A DNA stretch of 64,000 bases from Umbelopsis ramanniana AG (taxonomy: Eukaryota; Mucoromycota; Umbelopsidomycetes; Umbelopsidales; Umbelopsidaceae), in the NCBI RefSeq assembly GCF_025399195.1, contig NW_026252090.1, positions 434,001 through 498,000 on the forward strand, in the 5' to 3' direction. Positions within the stretch are counted from its first letter, which is position 1. The number at the start of each line of letters is the position of its first letter. The position numbers and the translations under genes are program-made. Below are positions 23,923 through 35,564 of this stretch, one piece after another. The notes beneath the pieces are model-generated. The model was given only the letters and a program-made list of their open reading frames with translations, searched no databases and had not been told where the DNA came from.

Positions 23923-25395
23923 CTATATTGAGTTGCCATATTCTATCATAACATCTACCCCGTTGTTGAGCACATGCTCAATTCGTTTCTCCGTGGCCAA
24001 GTTTGTCTTGTCAGGCCAAGTCAGTAAATGCAGTCTCTGTAATAGGTGCAGTAGCCGAGAATGTTATAGAAAGATCATGAAACTAGGGGTAAAAGTCACG
24101 AGCATCACTTACGTTTGGATCGACAGAGTCTAATTTATGATTGTTATTGGATATATTGCCCAACTGTGCTATCCGGTCTAGCATGCGGCCAATCGACTGA
24201 GTCTAACATGGAGAAAAACTTTTCAGCAACATGGCGTAATGACTGGTAGCAGCTTCAAGCTGAGGTCGAATCCCAAATTATTTTTTTTGGAAGGCAGAGG
24301 ATGATGTTTTTTTTTTTTTTACCTTATCAAAGAAGAGAGGAACGGGGTCCTTTTTACTGCTTTCTGGAAAGTGAACAGTGAAGTAGAGGCGAGACTCTTG
24401 TGGCACACCGTCATCTCCTTTAGCCCTCGTCTTCAATTTCATCAATTCCAACTTAGGATTGAGCCGCTTAGGTCTAACTATAGTGGAAGGCGTAGCTGTT
24501 TTCTCCAATGGACGTTTTCCTAAATGCTCTTCAATTTTCATCCGAGCAGTGATCTTACGATCCTCTTTATCCTTGATAGCCTTGGCGTCCGCAGAGCATT
24601 GATGCGCAGCCCGATACCGGTGTCTACCAAAATTGGGAATGTTGTTAATAACATCACTTGGCATGACAAGCCTAAAAANNNNNNNNNNNNNNNNNNNNNN
24701 NNNNNNNNNNNNNNNNNNNNNNNNNNNNNNNNNNNNNNNNNNNNNNNNNNNNNNNNNNNNNNNNNNNNNNNNNNNNNNTGTTGAAAATGGCCAAAAAAAA
24801 AAAAAAACTTACTTTAGACAGAACAAACTGGAACATGCGTTGCACTGCACTAAACCAATCATGGGATCACCTTCATGACATCCTTCCACACTACACGGAA
24901 CTCTGGATCCTTTGGCAGGGGAGGAATACAAATAATCGCAACATCTGGACTGTATATGGCGCTCAAGCTAAACGGTCGGAGGGATTAGATAGCTGCAAAT
25001 CGGAGGTGAACGCATGTAAGAGATTACATTTACGGTATCATCCTTTGATATGCCGGGTGCTTTGAATATCCGACCAGAACAGATACTACAGTCGAATATT
25101 ATACGATCATTGAGCTCTGCGCTGTTACAATCATGTGTAGCAGGGAAACGGTGTGGACCACTAGTGGTGTAAAGGAGAGTTTTTAGTGGAAGTTCTAAAA
25201 CCTGCTGAAATGAGGCTAGAGGTATGTGACTTTACCAATACGTGTTGGTGCATAGCGGACAGGGGTGAGGTAAAAAGTCTATGTGTTTTATCGATAAACA
25301 TCCACTGCAATGACTCTTCTAGCATTAGCGACGTGCCTACCTAATTCACGACAGTTAGCGAATGAGCAATGACTGCCCAAGTGAGGATATTCCAT
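23923..25395 (-). CDS. AN1-type zinc finger protein, ZFAND1/Cuz1 family (gap in an intron)
   Basis: Seven exons (25395-25341, 25278-25236, 25160-25028, 24967-24813, 24623-24323, 24202-24113, 24036-23923) give 296 residues in frame; the 100-N gap lies inside intron 4. Two AN1 fingers are seen. The first starts MEYPHLGSHCSFANCRELDF and ends GPHRFPATHDC. The second runs from PCSVEGC through CNACSSLFCLKHRYRAAHQC. Between them a segment with DCSICSGRIF and ERHIQSRC resembles the inter-finger part of ZFAND2. The C-terminal half (LELMKLKTRAKGD, SRLYFTVHFPE, PLFFDK, QSIGRMLDRIAQL) is the ubiquitin-like region of ZFAND1/Cuz1. These proteins link Cdc48/p97 and the proteasome during arsenite and proteotoxic stress. 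Finding all exons in order makes the model secure despite the gap. Confidence 0.88.
24679..24778. other. Assembly gap (100 N)
   Basis: Exactly 100 N, the standard placeholder for a gap of unknown size. It lies in intron 4 of the ZFAND1-like gene, so no coding sequence seems lost. Confidence 0.95.
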
Positions 25396-25532
25396 TTGGG
25401 GGAGTCAAGCCTACCGGTTGATAGAAAATTTGACAACGTGGGCACAAGTTGAATGACCGCGTGAGTTGGGGGGTCATCACAAGCGGACCATTCACGTCAC
25501 GCGGTTTGCTCGCACAGCTCGGCATTTGCTAT

Positions 25533-25569
25533 CTTTTGAAAGGCTATAAAAAAGCATACCTTTCAAAAG
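25533..25569 (+). promoter_or_regulatory. Perfect inverted repeat enclosing a TATA box
   Basis: CTTTTGAAAGG (25533-25543) and its exact reverse complement CCTTTCAAAAG (25559-25569) flank the 15-bp sequence CTATAAAAAAGCATA, which contains a TATA box. It lies about 110 bp before the ATG at 25656. It could be an operator-like site for a dimeric factor, or a cruciform. It is seen directly; function is inferred. Confidence 0.6.
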
Positions 25570-25587
25570 TATTTTTATAATTTTACG

Positions 25588-25617
25588 TCTCTTTCTCTCT
25601 CTCTCTCTCTCTCTCTT
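25588..25617 (+). repeat. CT dinucleotide repeat in a 5' leader
   Basis: A (CT)n microsatellite of about 12 units preceded by ctcttt lies between the TATA box and the ATG of the 77-residue gene. Pyrimidine tracts are common near fungal transcription starts. Confidence 0.8.
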
Positions 25618-25655
25618 GGCTCTTAAAAAAGAAACCAACCTACTCGAAATCAAAC

Positions 25656-25889
25656 ATGTCAGCTCATCCCTTTGATCAAACTGAACCTTTCAATATCTAC
25701 GACGATAGTGATACCGACTCCATTACTGAGGATTTCCAATCCATATCACTTTCCGAGATCCAATACTCTTCTCCTTCATGGGAGGTTGACCACTCCTTGC
25801 AACAACCCAAATTGCCAGCTTATGCAATGAGAAGGCGTAATGCCATTGTTGGAGAGCTACCTGATGCTCCTTCAAGGTTCTATAACTAA
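25656..25889 (+). CDS. Small acidic protein, 77 residues, unknown
   Basis: Single-exon ORF with good support from its 5' context: TATA box at 25545, CT-rich leader, ATG in context caaacATGTC. The N-terminal half is strongly acidic and Ser/Thr-rich (YDDSDTDSITEDFQSISLSE), the C-terminal half basic (AMRRRNAIVGELPD). No signal peptide, membrane span or known domain. The composition suggests a small disordered regulatory protein. The SDTDSITED stretch offers casein-kinase-2-type sites, an inference only. Its promoter arrangement makes a real gene likelier than its length alone would suggest. Confidence 0.6.
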   Translation: MSAHPFDQTEPFNIYDDSDTDSITEDFQSISLSEIQYSSPSWEVDHSLQQPKLPAYAMRRRNAIVGELPDAPSRFYN

Positions 25890-26105
25890 ACCGCCTTTCC
25901 CCCCGCTCCAACCCGACCACACTGAAAAGATATACCCCGTTCCTTTTACTTCCTCTTTCTTTGCGTACAATAGACTCTAGCTGCTCCTGTGTTTCTGATT
26001 TTTTTTTATTTTCCCTCTGTGTCATATATATCATTCATAACTTTCTCGATTTATTATTATTAAAAAAACAACAACGAAGGAATACAAATTACAAAGTGTT
26101 CTTCG

Positions 26106-27061
26106 TTAATCATCAATTACAACAGCATCAACTTCAGTCTCATGACCGCCTAGTTCCCTTTCCTAAGTCGAAAAATTTAGTATTGGATCATTTAAAACAC
26201 ATGGAGTTCTGCCCGCATTCGCTTAGTCTCCACGTGGAAGCACCTACCTTCTTTCTCTTTTTTTTCTTTTTGTGATCGCTGTGCACATGGCCGCCTTCGT
26301 CTTCATTCTCATGTCCATGCTTTCGTTTCTTTTTCTGGATGCGATAGGTTAAACACAAGAAAAAAAAAAGTCGCTCCCCCCCCCCTCTTCAATTCAGTCG
26401 TTCGTAGTACACCAACCTTCTTTTTGTGCTTTTTGTCCAGGCCTTGATCACCTGCATCATGCAAACCAGTTGCTCCACTGCCTCCTATTCGTGTGCCAAA
26501 TGTCATTTTAATGCTAGGCATACGATTCACAGCGCCATGTAGGTTGGTCTCGCCATCATCTAATCCAAGCAGCGAAGTATCAAACTATCCAGGGCGGGAG
26601 AGGCGTCAGCTGGGTTAGACTGGATGTTGGCGTATAAAAGAAGGAAGTATCGCTCACCTCGGGTATACGTCCTTGTTGTAGTGAAAAGCTTTCTCTTAGT
26701 GTTTCGTCGGAAAATGGCTCAATGCCTCTGCCAATGTCAATTTGTTGTGGATTTCGTATAAGTTGCATCAAGGAATTGTCTGGAGTCATGTCAAATTTGC
26801 CTAAGGAAAGAATGATCGAAGCACATGAAAAGCATGCTGAGATCAGCCAATAGATCCCTCTTCGATTAAAGGTGGTTGCGCTCGCCTCATTAGCTTACCA
26901 GGTAGATGTCCAATGTAGCTAGCAAATGTCGGCTCTAACGATTCAGCTTCATTCCCAGAGAGGGACGGCCGAACGTATTCATCATATAAAGGGTTTAATT
27001 TAAATAAAGTCAAGAGATCCAGACTTCCTGTCAATCCCTGTTGTTCATTGCTAGTAAGCAT
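26106..27061 (-). CDS. MED19: Mediator complex subunit 19 (Rox3/Med19)
   Basis: Five exons (27061-26899, 26800-26658, 26584-26417, 26334-26248, 26162-26106) give 205 residues in frame. The conserved N-terminal block reads LDLLTLFKLNPLYDEYVRP and then SYIGHLPGKFD, the signature of Med19, with LMQLIRNP after it. The C-terminus is Lys-rich (KKHKKKKKRKHGHE and KKKKKRKK) as in animal and fungal Med19, followed by an acidic end (DAVVIDD). Med19 is a head/middle hinge subunit that bridges Mediator to RNA polymerase II. It sits 312 bp downstream of the ATR gene on the same strand. The start ATG at 27061 is short of upstream sequence but contains the whole conserved block. Confidence 0.85.
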
Positions 27062-27373
27062 GCCAGCAATGCATCAATCGACTGTGTCCCAAGTAGGCGC
27101 GCGACTGAGATTACGAGTCGATACTTTTACCGATTGTCAGCTTTCCTGGGTCACGTGGAAATAACCTTGCCTAGCTCCCGTCATCTCAATGGTGTTTATT
27201 CTCGAACCCAACGGATGTCTCCTTTTCGTCTCTAACTTCTGCATATTGTCAATCCAAAAGTAAAATATACATTATTTACTAATCCTTACTATTGATTTTC
27301 ACTAAAATACAAGGTATTGCCATGATCTATGCTATATTGAAGTGTATGGTGTGTTCTACAAATGTACAATGGC
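27062..27373. other. Intergenic, ATR 3' end to Med19 start
   Basis: 312 bp between tandem minus-strand genes. It presumably holds the ATR polyadenylation site and the Med19 promoter. No gene seen. Confidence 0.4.
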
Positions 27374-30300
27374 TTACAACCACGGAGACCAGCCTATTGC
27401 GACAAACAAACATCATGAGTCCCAAGCAAACAGAATCTTACATCAAACAGCCTTCAGTGACTTTATACACCCAGTTCAACGTACCTATAAACATGGTTGC
27501 AAGATTGGAGTTCGACGTAGCCTCTTCAATCAGCCTTGAAACTTCATCTTGAATGCTATTGCCTGTGGCATCAATCTTCCTCTCAATGCCATCCAGTTGT
27601 CGCTTAGCACGAGCTTGAATTGTTTGCCTCTCGCCATACCGCTTCCACTCGACAATGGGATCATGTACCAAGGTCTCAAACACAGATAGCAAAGACATTT
27701 TGTTCTGTTGTAAGACTCGGAGAACAATCTCGCATGACTTTCGATACGTGCCTTCGTAGCCAGATGGGCCCATAGCGTCCAGTAGGTTTTGGGTTAGACG
27801 AAATGGCACAACCTCAGGCACTGGTAGCTTTTGACCTCGATCGAATAACATGTTGACGTCCACATGCACAACATCTCCTGTTATCTCGTGTAATAAAATG
27901 TTTTCCGCATGTCGATCTCCAAGACCCAAGATATAGCCTACAATCGACATAGTAGCTAGTGTTCGAGAAAATTGAGTACGCGCAGCTAACCACTGTGATG
28001 GCTCACGGAACGTTTTGGAGAACCATCGATGGAGAACAGCAGGACATTCCGGTAACACCTTATTCTCAAATGACCATATTCTCTCCTGTGCTGACTTCAG
28101 ATTGTTGGCATCCAATTCTCGTTTGGTGAACTGTGCAAGCTTGCTGATGTCTTTCCCGATCTCTGTCAATTGCTCGTGGACGATCACTTTTAATGGCTTG
28201 GTATGGTTAACCCATTCAATCAAGCCCCAAAGATCACCAAGTGGTGTCACAGCATATGTTCGGATAGAAAGAGATCGCTCTCGTGCGTCTCGATCTTTGC
28301 GTAAGAACGTATTGATCATAACATTGAATTCCATCATTCTAGCGTCTTTTCGTAAATCGTCGTTTGATTTGCATAGGAATTTGTAGTGTTTCCCGTCACT
28401 ACCAATCATGGTGATCCTTCGAGGTTTTTGGAGGGATGACATTACCATCACCTTTGGACCAAATCGAGCAATGGTTGGTAAATCTGTAATCATGGAGGTA
28501 GAGGGCATAAGAGCGGCTTCTATTGGTACACAGATGTCGATATCTTTCAAGTGCACCATCGATGCTGGTAAAGACTGATTTCGACTGCTGGCTTCGTATG
28601 GATGCTGAGCCAGTTCTTTCAGATACCTGACAAGGATTTTCGCTTGGTCGACGATCCTAAGTAACGTGCGTCCTTCCTCTCCTACTGCTGTCTTTTTCAA
28701 AATGCTCTCACAATGTAAACTTCTTGATCTGCTTGACGGATTTTGACCATCTGACCCGTTTATATGTGCTATGAGATGCCAAACCGTTGATCGAGGAAAG
28801 GTGCGGAAGATCTTCTTGAGAATACCAATCAATGTTTGGCATATCGCCCCGTTTTGGTGATCTAAGCGAGATACCATTCTAGGCAAAACCACAGTCCATG
28901 ATTGAGGTGGAATCGAACTATTGAGCAGGATGTTGTTGATCTCTTTGAATATCTGTCGTACATTGGCTTGGCTGCCTCTTGTGTCATTGGCAATGACTGT
29001 TCCCAATTCCAGCCATATCGTCAGGAGCCTTGGCATGGCATTGTAAAGAAATTTGGACCCATTTTCCATTGTCAGGACGTATTGCACACACACTGCTTTA
29101 GCTCTTCGCAAGTACTGCTCTTCTATCACGTCGTCTGAAGACATGAATATCTTGTCATAGTAGCTTCCTAGATAGTAGTGTGCCTTCTCCTTCCAGTTTT
29201 TACCTCCCCACAGCTGTAAATCGTTCGCATCTGACATGTCATACAAAATACGACGATACTCTGTTTCGATTTTGGAAGGTGAGAGCATGCCTAGTTCCTG
29301 CTTCCAGCGTGTGAGAAGTAAAAGGGTATAAGAATCCATAGTCTGTTCAGATAAAAATTGTACAGCATCAAGATTTTGGTTGCTTTTCCACAAATATTTT
29401 GCCCTTGCCACAATGGTCCGTTCATTGTCCTGATATTCAGCTTTGACCAGAGAATGATATGCTTTCTGCAAGCTGCCTTCTTTCATCGCGGCTTTGTACC
29501 GATGGAGATTTCCGTCCACCAAATAACGTCTTAGCGGGTAATTCAACCCATCGACATCCAGCAGACGAAGCGCGGTTTCTCGAATATCTAAAAGGTATTC
29601 TCTATATTTCAGCGCTGGCGACATCCATTCCAACTTGCGATGCCAATCTCCCATCTCTTCGGTAAAAGAATTCATTCGAATGTTGGAGGTATTCTGATCA
29701 TCACTGTACATAAAACTGGTCTCCAACTCAGACAAAATTTGGAGATTGAGAATATCGTCATAGGATCGAACATAAGATTCCAACTTTCCATCGGCAAGTT
29801 GCTGCACGCAATGAATGCGGGCTTGCTGCAGTGCTCGGTATACACCTTGCCTGTCTCGATTTCGTAAGCAAGCTATCACTTTCGCAATACGTGTGCTGAT
29901 GGTATGTTCGGTCACTTTCGACAACAGACTGTCCAACATATCCCATTCTTGCTGATGCCATGCCGCTTCCACCATGAAAGGAATAACGCTTGAAGTTATG
30001 TCAGGGTTCTGCTTCTGAAACGTCGACGACATAGATAGGATAGACTCTGTGGGAGAAAATATGTTAGCCGATGAGTAGAGTATGAAGGTGCATTTAACGG
30101 GTTCGTTATATAGGCAAGCAAGCATACCATATTTGAACTGCTTTTGTAGACAGTTCAGATATCCTACGACGTTGTTACGATCCAAGGTTGAATTGCTATT
30201 CAAACTTTCGTAATGATATTCTGCCAAGTCCCACTTGCTGTTACTCTCTAGAAGTAAAAGTTCAAGTTCTTGAGAGTACTTTGGCGTGAAAGTTTCTCTC

Positions 30301-33300
30301 AAACCATTCATAGTATCGGCATCGTCTAGATGGGCGTGAATCCGCAAGAACAACCCGAAAGAGTCATCCTTCATGCCATGTGCACGAATATCTTGCTCCA
30401 GCTCAAGTAACGCACGTGCATATGCTTTACACTGATACGCAGCTTTTGCCATGCTACCGTGGGGAATGGTATCGATGAATATAGTCACTAAATCTAAGGC
30501 GCGAGATTTGACTCTAGAGCCCAATTTTTCTTTCATCCTACGGATCCAAATACTGCAGTGCTCAACCACATTCACAATGACCTAAATACAGATTCGTATA
30601 TAAGCGTTATAAAGACATATCAGCGACCCCATCCATATAAAACACAACTGCCATTGGAAACGTACCTGCAAGCACGCCTGCCTCTTCTGTTCCGAGTGGT
30701 TTCCCTTTGCCTCTAATACAGACATAATCTCACGAAGGATGTCCTTCCCTTGCATATTGATGACATTGTTCAGCGCTATATGCGGTACTAGCTGGGTTGC
30801 TATAGCGATATTCTTTGTGAGTATAAGTGGTGAGCAGCTGTTGAACACTGTGTATGCTTCCCCTTTTGAGGCAGTAATTAAGCTCATAGTCCATTCGATC
30901 AACCATTCGTCAAACGATTCTGTGTTGTCGTAGATAGTTGAATATTTTCGTTGCCAAGTCCAATTGCAGGCTAAGGAGGAAGTGAGAAGAGGTGCTACGG
31001 CTGCCCTACAATCCGCAGATAGTTCATTCCAAAGGTTATCATGGGTAGTGGTGCTTTGTACGCCATCCATGTTCATTGTGAACCCACAATAACGAAGTAG
31101 AGTTTGAATGGAGAATTGGACACGTCGTTGAATACTGCCGTTTTGTGATTCAAGCAAAGCTCGATAGAGATAGTTTTGGATAATGTAGAGCGCAAGAAAT
31201 CGGTTTTCATCCATGTCCACAAAGTTCTCCATCATCACAAAGCGATGGTCACTAACTGATACATTGATACGCTTGGGGTCAGCAGCTCCAAGAGCACCTA
31301 AACATTTGGCGATCAAGATTTGGACCGATTCAACGCTGATTCTTCTTTGGCATAGCTCAAGGAGTAAGTTATACACTTGGTTTCTTTGATCATCTTCCAA
31401 CCATCCCTGATATCCTGTTACCAAGTTCTGATGTTCATCAAGCGGTTTGGTGGTCAAGATAATGTGTATGGATCTTAATGCTACTTCTACATCGTTCACA
31501 TCACCATCGTATGCTTTTCCAATCCAGTTCTCAAGCTGTTGCTTTAGGGGTACGGCCCGCCTACTTGAGTTGATCATGTCATTGATTTTACGTAGCTCTG
31601 GTCGATTGGGAATGTTCAATGCAACGGCATAATCTTCTACGTTTTTTCCATCTGTAGTCACCAAAGACTTTAATAAGTCCACTATTTTTTGCACAGCGTT
31701 GATTTCGCTTCTACATAGGAGAGACGCCAATGATCCTACAATAATATTGGCGCATTTAGATTTATCTGCTGGCTGGAGTACACTGATGATAAGTCCCCAA
31801 CAATCAACAGCAATGTTCTGGCCATCAGTGAGCTGTGATATCCCGACGATTGTGGCTGCAATCTATTGCAAAATGATTTTTAGTTTCCTGTCACCGCAAA
31901 ATAGAAATCAAGAAAAGCAATGATGCTTACATATGAGATATGGCGATTGATATTGGATCTAGTCTCTTGAATAACATAGATTAAAGAATTGAACACTTGT
32001 ACGTTTGGGGCATCGACTTGTCTCTTCTGAACTTTTTCAACCAAAGTATCCATGTACGTCAATATGTTTAGCATATGATTTGAGAGAAGAGCAGTAACTC
32101 CATCAAGGTGAAGTATTTTAGCGATGCGATCCAATGCACTATATATCTGTCATTTACATTGCTTTAGCATTGTTTCTCTGCATTTTGATAGCAGTCATAA
32201 ACATACCTGCTGTCCTTCAGCCGCACCACTCAACTCTAATGCTAGGTTTTGAACCAGCCGTACTTCACATAGCTCTATCAGCTCTTGAATTCCGATATAC
32301 GAGTCTGTGATCAGTTCGAAGAACTCTATTGCTGCAGTGTATTTATCTTCGGACTTTTGGGTGAGAATACTTTTGGCTATCTGGTACGCATGTTGAACAC
32401 ACAAGTCGGACAGGCGAATGTGCATAGCGTCAGCCAAGGCGTCGAGTCCAGCTCTTTTCCTTTCAACAATGAGGTATGGAAGAACCACTGGTGATGCAAA
32501 TTTTAGAAAGTTCTCTAAATCAGAGTCGTATAGATATGCGATATCTGATGCAAGCTGTAGGTTGGTGGATAAATTATCACCTATTATCGCACAAATCTCC
32601 TGCTCGTAACTATGTAGTAGCTGATGCTTGCTTTGGCATAGATGTTCCGCTAGCTTTGTGACCTATCGTAATGACATAAGTTCCTTTTTCACGACATGCT
32701 TGATCAAAATAAGTACAAGTAAACCTACTTGATCACAATATCTCCTTCGGCTTTGCGAAGATGGTGCATTTTTAATGCTTGTTATCAAAGGTGGTAATAG
32801 CTCAGTTTTCATATCTTTTTCCTAAAGCAAACAGAAAGATTTAATCTATGAGAGTAATTGGCCGGGACAACTTGACTCGCACGCTCCATACCAAGGAATT
32901 TCTGATGACTTTGAACGGTATCACCGAATCTTCATCCAGATTTTCTCGCAAACGCTGTTGTATTAAAGGTCAAACACTTGATAACCAACTTCACAATAGA
33001 TAAATAATGCAAATCAATGTAATCACCTTTTTGGAGAGCGCCTGTTTACCCTTTGAATTGTCAGATTTCGTGACGATGTCCAGTCTTGCAGCAATAATTC
33101 GGAGTTCAGCGTGTGCGCGACATCGATCTATCCATTGCTGAATGCCTTTGAACCTGAGATCGCTCACTTCCATAATTTTGCATGCCAATAACAATGCTGC
33201 TTCCTGTTTCAATAAATTGTGAGACATTAAAAATCGTACAGCCAGCCATACAACCTATTCTCTAGTTTACCATTAAATCGGTTGGAGGGTGATCAATAGC

Positions 33301-34459
33301 ATCAATGCGCTCGAGCAAATTACGAGTAGGAAGATACAACTTTGAATAGGTGACTTGGAAAGAAGACTCTGAGTTCTTGAGTTGAATGAGAAGTGCTGAA
33401 CTCAACACTTGGAGGAGTTTTTCGTTTATACTGAAAGCAGCCGATCGTTAACCACAACTTCTCTTGCAGATATGATCAAGTCAATTACAAAACCAAGTAC
33501 CTTCTCTGTCGATTACTTGCCAAATGACCCAGTAGAGCAACTGCTGCCTCAAAAAACTGCTGCTTGTTATAAAGCTCGGTCGTGCTTGCTTCATTGACCT
33601 GATCGTTTTGCAACAGCCGAGTAGCATACTATACTCCCAAAATTAGTTACAAGAAAATCAAATATGCTGTTGTAAAGATATTGCTTACATTAATGATACC
33701 ATTCATAATTTCGTCTGAAGTTGAATGCAGCTGCCAAGTGGTGAGAAGATTGATGGTTGCTGTTACACTTTCGAATAATTGTAGATATAGATCGCAAATG
33801 CAGTCAGGTTCTCGCTCAAGAATGAATGTAAACGTCACTAGGAAAGTGGCCAGCGTGTTGCCAACGCTATCAACACTTTCGAACAGAACAATACTTTCAG
33901 CATCAATCTAGAAACATGACTCCAGTTAGCCCTTGGCTAAGACATTTCGGGTACCAGAGTATAATTTACCTTCACAGAGAGAGGATATGACGCCATTTCG
34001 TTGCGTAGATTTTGTATTATACCTATTTGAAATATCTCATCAACAAAAGCATAATTTAAGCTTTGTACAGATGCTCATCAATCCGTTTAAACTTACACGA
34101 GTACAGAAACATCAGCCGGTGTATGAAAGACTTCGCGGTAAAGCGATGAGATTGACGTAACTTGGACACAACGTCACGAATAAAGTCAGCATAAACATGG
34201 CAGTGCGCCAATGAAACCTCCTTCGTAAGAACGCGAGGAATTTGATCCGCAAGGGCCGAGAATAGGAAAGGCTGTCGCAATCGTGATCCGCCAGCTAATA
34301 GTACATTCGCGCAAGATTGCAGATCTGAAATAATTCAGGTTAAAAAGAAAAGACATACATGCGCGATCAAGGCTAGACATAATTACCTTCTAGAGTTGTT
34401 AGGCTCCTGATACTGCCCAGAAGTTCAGTTTTGATCTGGGAGTCACCTTCTACTTGCAT
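27374..34459 (-). CDS. ATR/Rad3/Mec1-type PI3K-related checkpoint kinase
   Basis: A large multi-exon gene coding for roughly 2,100 residues. Early exons are 34459-34387, 34324-34097, 34022-33970 and 33907-33689. There are at least a dozen in all, including introns at 30127-30047 and 27484-27394. The N-terminal part is HEAT-like helical; the middle (31730-28600) covers the UME and FAT regions. The kinase part shows KPRRITMIGSDGKHYKFLCK, RKDARMMEF, catalytic loop GLGDRHAENILL and activation segment HVDVNMLFDRG, then the ATR-specific stretch VVPFRLTQNLLDAMGPSGYEG. The FATC domain ends in a 20-nt last exon (27393-27374) that supplies GWSPWL. ATR senses RPA-coated single-stranded DNA with ATRIP and signals to Chk1 in the nucleus. 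A DVN where most ATRs have DFN is unusual. Exon boundaries between 33689 and 31730 are only partly resolved. The start ATG is the first in the continuous frame, but an upstream exon is possible. Confidence 0.93.
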
Positions 34460-35564
34460 TAGAAATGTGTCTGGGTCATCGAAGAAAAAACGTCTAACAA
34501 CGCGACGGTCATCCAAATCGTGTTAGCTTGAGTCACGTGGACGTCCACAGCTTTGGGCTTTCAACGCTTCACGAAAGCTGTTTTTTTTAGCGGCATGAGA
34601 CCATAGACTGACTGACATGAATACGGCGAGATAAACTGCTTTGACTAGACATGTTGAGATGTTCCAATTATTTTCAGAAGTAATTCTCTTCTTTGGTTAT
34701 ACTAGAACTGAATGATTTTGAAAGGCTACTAAGGCCTGAGTGTGATTATATAGGAAAGAGCAACGAGGAAACATGAAATTTATCTCAGCCATTTCAGAAA
34801 CCCGTCTGTATGTCGTAGTTTTGTGATGACCTCCTCCAATATACCAGTAATTGTTGTAGATGTTAGCTACAGTAACTCCATAACTTATGCAGGTAGTTGA
34901 TGTCAACACACATATTTTATAACGATCCACCGTATGGCTACTGAAGATCTCAAAAAACAGATATCTTTGATTTAGTTTCCAAACAAACAAAGGAAAATCT
35001 TTTCATGCAGTAGTGGCGTATGTTTACATTACTGTAGATCTTTGGCGGCAGGTAATTGTTATAGCGAACTAAATCATGATCAAGGTAGAAATTCGTGTTA
35101 CGGGATAAAATTTCCAGGAAGAGCCAGCGGTTGCTATCCTGCTGCAGAAGTGAGAACGTACGATGTATGCGCACATAAACTGGGTTGAACTTTTGCTACT
35201 TGTTATTTATTTTATTATCTTAAGCAAGAGTCTCGTATTTTAGATTTTGGTGAGTGTTTTCTTTTGGGGAGCAAAGTAAAAAAAGACTTTCACCCAGTTG
35301 TTTGTCGTCTTCTTCCTGCATGATAGATTGGTCTTTTCCGGTAGAAGATGCAATGGTAAGCATAATGGAGAGAATGCCTGAAGGAACGTCATCCTAGATG
35401 CTGTAATGATTATTGACGAATTCTTTATAATAAAATGAGTCTGATGTGTTGTATGATAAGGTGCCATGTTAAATAATTATGTCCGCTGAAGAAAATACTA
35501 TAAGAACTGGGTAAAATCCCCTCTTTTTTTTGCGTCTTGACCATGCAAAATTTAACGAGGAACA
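34460..35564. other. Intergenic, no supported gene
   Basis: AT-rich 1.1 kb upstream of ATR. Minus-strand frames at 34697-34990 and 34950-35174 are free of low complexity but show no family motif and no convincing splice link. Confidence 0.4.

Noticed and set aside
34697-35174. Two overlapping minus ORFs suggesting a split gene upstream of ATR
   Set aside because: I tried to join them by GT-AG sites but saw no consistent frame or conserved motif.
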